DNA from: an uncultured Clostridia bacterium
GTDB taxonomy: Bacteria; Bacillota; Clostridia; Oscillospirales; Ruminococcaceae
DNA: 8,916 nt
Assembly: GCA_947176675.1 (NCBI GenBank)
Contig: CAMWRN010000080.1
Coordinates: 1-8,916 of the forward strand
Direction of reading: 5' to 3'
Shown here: piece by piece, positions 7,360 through 8,916 of the stretch
Layout: each line of letters begins with the position of its first letter
Position numbering within the stretch: position 1 is the first letter of the stretch
Translations under genes and position numbers: made by a program
Notes under the pieces: generated by a model
Databases searched by the model: none
Seen by the model: only the letters and a program-made list of their open reading frames with translations
Told to the model about the DNA's origin: nothing

Positions 7360-7785
7360 ATGAGCAGCTTTACAAAAAAATACACCGACGAGGAAATGAA
7401 CGCCGCATTAGGTGAGATTCTTATCGGAGGCGAACAGTTGGAGACGGCGATGTACTGTCTTTTCAAGGAAACAGGATTTTTTGCACACAGCAGTTCTGTT
7501 ATTACGGGTTATGTGGGCGTAACCGATATGGGACGGTTTGTCTTTTGCAAATACGGACTTATAGTCGATGAGTCCGCCGCCTATAATATGGAAAATATTG
7601 TTCAGATAAAAATCAAGCCCATGATTTTTGGACAGAAAATCATTACCTTGGTTTTTGACGACGGCAAAAAGCATACGGTGAAATTCCAGTTTGCACCAAA
7701 AGTAGCGGGTTCTAAACTTCCCAATCAGGAGCGGAATGCCGAGAAAATGCTTGAAATACTTGAAGCTAAGCAAAGTAAGCTGTAA
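7360..7785 (+). CDS. Uncharacterised 141-residue protein, possible bacterial PH-like domain
   Basis: I do not recognise a named family. The protein is soluble-looking, with no signal peptide or membrane helix. An N-terminal helical part (about 1-40) precedes a beta-rich core: GYVGVTDMGRFVFCKYGL, then NMENIVQIKIKPMIFG, then KIITLVFDDGKKHTVKF. That strand order (new strand after T/D-x-R, the 'ENI' strand, then an 'FDDGKK' hairpin) resembles bacterial PH/YokE-like domains, followed by a C-terminal helix (NAEKMLEILEAKQ) that suits the PH fold. This assignment is inference from pattern. GAGGGAG (7349-7355) lies 4 bases before the ATG and 13 bases separate it from rseP, so it is in the operon. A role in membrane or envelope processes beside rseP is possible but unproven. 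Confidence 0.75.
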   Translation: MSSFTKKYTDEEMNAALGEILIGGEQLETAMYCLFKETGFFAHSSSVITGYVGVTDMGRFVFCKYGLIVDESAAYNMENIVQIKIKPMIFGQKIITLVFDDGKKHTVKFQFAPKVAGSKLPNQERNAEKMLEILEAKQSKL

Positions 7786-7827
7786 CCGTTTTTGTGCTTA
7801 GGAAAAAAGCTTTCGGAGGACTGATTT

Positions 7828-8346
7828 GTGAGAAAGGTTATTTTGTATATTGCAATGAGCTTGGACGGTTATATAGCAGATGTGAACGGTAAGGTTGATT
7901 GGCTTGACGGTTATGATAGCGGAGACAGCTATTCTGATTTTGTAAAGGAAATTGACACGGTAGTTATGGGCAATAAAACCTATAGGCAGGTAGTAACTGA
8001 GCTTTCGCCGGACGAATGGGTCTATAAGGATTTTACAAGCTACGTAATTACAAATAATACTGATCATAAAGATGGAAATGTTATTTTTTATAACGGTTCG
8101 CCTTGTGATCTTATAAAAGGTATAATAGAGCGAAATGGCAGGAATATTTGGGTTTGTGGAGGAGCAGATATTGTCAGACAGCTTATGTCTGACGGTCTTA
8201 TTGACAGATTTCATATTTTTGTTATTCCTGTGATATTGGGCGGAGGAGTGCGATTATTCGCAAATTCTGATGAGAAAGTAGAGCTTAGATTACTGAAAGA
8301 AAAAGTTTGCAACGATATTATTGAAGTTATATATGAAAAAAGATAG
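7828..8346 (+). CDS. Dihydrofolate reductase family protein (RibD C-terminal fold)
   Basis: A 172-residue protein with the DHFR/RibD C-terminal nucleotide-binding fold, as in the Bacillus YyaP/YwjB group. Motifs are the N-terminal YIAMSLDGYIAD (7-18), followed by VDWL, VVMGNKTYRQV (45-55), the CGGAD cofactor loop (110-114) and VILGGG (136-140). It is probably a cytosolic NADPH-dependent reductase; its substrate is unknown and it should not be taken as folate-cycle DHFR (FolA). The GTG start at 7828 has an excellent GGAGGA (7815-7820) 7 bases upstream. My hand count over 7861-8340 gives about 36% GC against about 49% in a dxr sample (5521-5760), with many AT-ending codons, suggesting recent acquisition. 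It is not part of the conserved rseP-ispG order. Confidence 0.88.
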   Translation: MRKVILYIAMSLDGYIADVNGKVDWLDGYDSGDSYSDFVKEIDTVVMGNKTYRQVVTELSPDEWVYKDFTSYVITNNTDHKDGNVIFYNGSPCDLIKGIIERNGRNIWVCGGADIVRQLMSDGLIDRFHIFVIPVILGGGVRLFANSDEKVELRLLKEKVCNDIIEVIYEKR

Positions 8347-8361
8347 GAATACTATGGCAAA

Positions 8362-8478
8362 ATGATAATGATTTTGGAAAAGGTCGGCATTGACGATTTG
8401 GATTCATTGGTTAGACTGAGAATGGATTATCTGCATGAAGATCATGGCACGATATCGCCATTTAAAAAACCAATCTAA
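8362..8478 (+). pseudogene. N-terminal remnant of a GNAT acetyltransferase
   Basis: A 38-codon open frame begins at ATG 8362 and ends at TAA 8476-8478. Its translation MIMILEKVGIDDLDSLVRLR, continuing MDYLHEDHGTIS, closely resembles the first helix region of GNAT acetyltransferases (the D-L-x-x-L-x-x-L-R pattern followed by YL-x-ED). The similarity stops near 8452, and the acetyl-CoA-binding motif and the remaining roughly 100 residues are absent, so it cannot be a working enzyme. It lies 15 bases after the DHFR-like gene, is similarly AT-rich, and has no well-spaced binding site. An ATG at 8354 opens a three-codon frame (Met-Ala-Lys) whose TGA overlaps the 8362 ATG. Decay by deletion after acquisition is the simplest reading; a tiny functional protein is less likely. 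Confidence 0.6.
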
Positions 8479-8496
8479 TATGAAAGGCGGTATAAT

Positions 8497-8916
8497 ATGC
8501 GTTCCGTTCGCACTGTAAAGGTCGGAAACCGTACACTTGACGGCAAAAAAATTTACATACAATCAATGCTTAATATTCCCGCTTCGGACATTGAGGGAAG
8601 CGTCTGTCAGGCGGCAGAGCTTGAAAAAGCAGGCTGTGAAATAATCCGCGCGGCAATTCCCGACATGGCGGCGGTAAAGCTTATTCCCGCTATAAAAAAT
8701 GTGGTGAAGATACCTCTTGTTGCTGACATACATTTCGACTATAAACTTGCTTTGGAAAGCGTTGCCGCTGGTATTGACAAAATACGCATAAATCCCGGAA
8801 ATATCGGTGACTTTGATAAGGTAAAGGCGGTGGCAAAGGCTTGTGCGGACAATAATATCCCCATAAGGATAGGCGTAAATACCGGCTCGCTGGAAAAGTA
8901 TATTCTTGCAAAGTAA
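8497..8916 (+). CDS. ispG: 4-hydroxy-3-methylbut-2-enyl diphosphate synthase IspG, N-terminal part, ends early
   Basis: IspG (GcpE) converts ME-cPP to HMBPP near the end of the MEP pathway, using a [4Fe-4S] cluster. Family blocks are clear: IQSMLNIP near the N-terminus, AGCEIIRAAIPD, PLVADIHFDYKLAL, KIRINPGNIG and IRIGVNTGSLEK, all from the N-terminal TIM-barrel domain. The start is ATG 8497 with AAAGGCGG (8483-8490) 6 bases upstream. The frame closes at TAA 8914-8916 after 139 codons, about 40% of a normal protein of roughly 350 residues. The reductase-like C-terminal domain with the cluster cysteines is therefore missing from this frame. The stop falls after AK, where relatives read KYG, so TAA stands where Tyr (TAC/TAT) is expected, on the very last bases of the window. 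It may be a true nonsense mutation or an edge error. Confidence 0.9.
   Translation: MRSVRTVKVGNRTLDGKKIYIQSMLNIPASDIEGSVCQAAELEKAGCEIIRAAIPDMAAVKLIPAIKNVVKIPLVADIHFDYKLALESVAAGIDKIRINPGNIGDFDKVKAVAKACADNNIPIRIGVNTGSLEKYILAK

Noticed and set aside
7786..7827. Terminator before the DHFR-like gene
   Set aside because: The T5 and A6 runs with a GCTT/AAGC pairing give only a weak, interrupted stem without a following T tract.
8390..8395. TTGACG as a -35 box for ispG
   Set aside because: The sequence 17 bases downstream (AGACTG region) is not -10-like, and the match lies inside the GNAT remnant.
8491..8496. TATAAT directly before the ispG ATG as a promoter -10 box
   Set aside because: No -35-like sequence lies about 17 bases upstream, and the start codon follows immediately, so it is more likely an AT-rich spacer after the binding site.

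Overview
The window is ordinary chromosomal DNA from a Gram-positive bacterium, most likely a Clostridia member of the Oscillospiraceae/Ruminococcus type. The basis is gene order (pyrH-frr-uppS-cdsA-dxr-rseP-ispG on one strand is the usual Clostridia arrangement), strong AGGAG-type ribosome binding sites, moderate GC content and frequent GTG/TTG starts. The taxonomic call is inference. Every supported gene lies on the + strand. No tRNA, rRNA, CRISPR array or insertion sequence was seen, and no gene-free stretch exceeds 150 bases.

Positions 1-1980 hold an RNA-modification block: a 5'-truncated TrmN6/YabB-type tRNA methyltransferase whose start lies upstream of the window, rsmI (16S rRNA C1402 2'-O-methyltransferase), and a small GNAT acetyltransferase of unknown substrate. 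An 80-base gap follows and carries a good sigma-A-type promoter (about 2010-2038).

Positions 2082-7346 hold the conserved housekeeping run: pyrH (UMP kinase), frr (ribosome recycling factor), uppS (undecaprenyl diphosphate synthase), cdsA (CDP-diacylglycerol synthase), dxr (first committed MEP-pathway step) and rseP (intramembrane site-2 protease). Dxr supplies isoprenoid precursor, UppS turns it into the carrier lipid for cell-wall synthesis, CdsA feeds phospholipid synthesis, and RseP acts in envelope stress signalling and membrane protein turnover. A 14-bp hairpin followed by a T run lies between cdsA and dxr and may attenuate transcription there.

Positions 7360-8478 separate rseP from ispG, which are usually adjacent. 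They contain a 141-residue protein with a possible PH-like fold, a dihydrofolate-reductase-fold (RibD C-terminal) protein in clearly AT-richer DNA, and a 38-codon N-terminal remnant of a second GNAT gene. This looks like an accessory insertion into the operon.

Positions 8497-8916 encode the N-terminal 139 residues of IspG. The frame closes with TAA on the last three bases of the window, where the family normally continues with a Tyr-Gly. This is either a real nonsense mutation or a sequence/contig-edge error.

No new biological system is convincingly present. The points most worth checking are the ispG stop, the AT-rich insertion with its gene remnant, the internal hairpin and the uncharacterised 141-residue protein.
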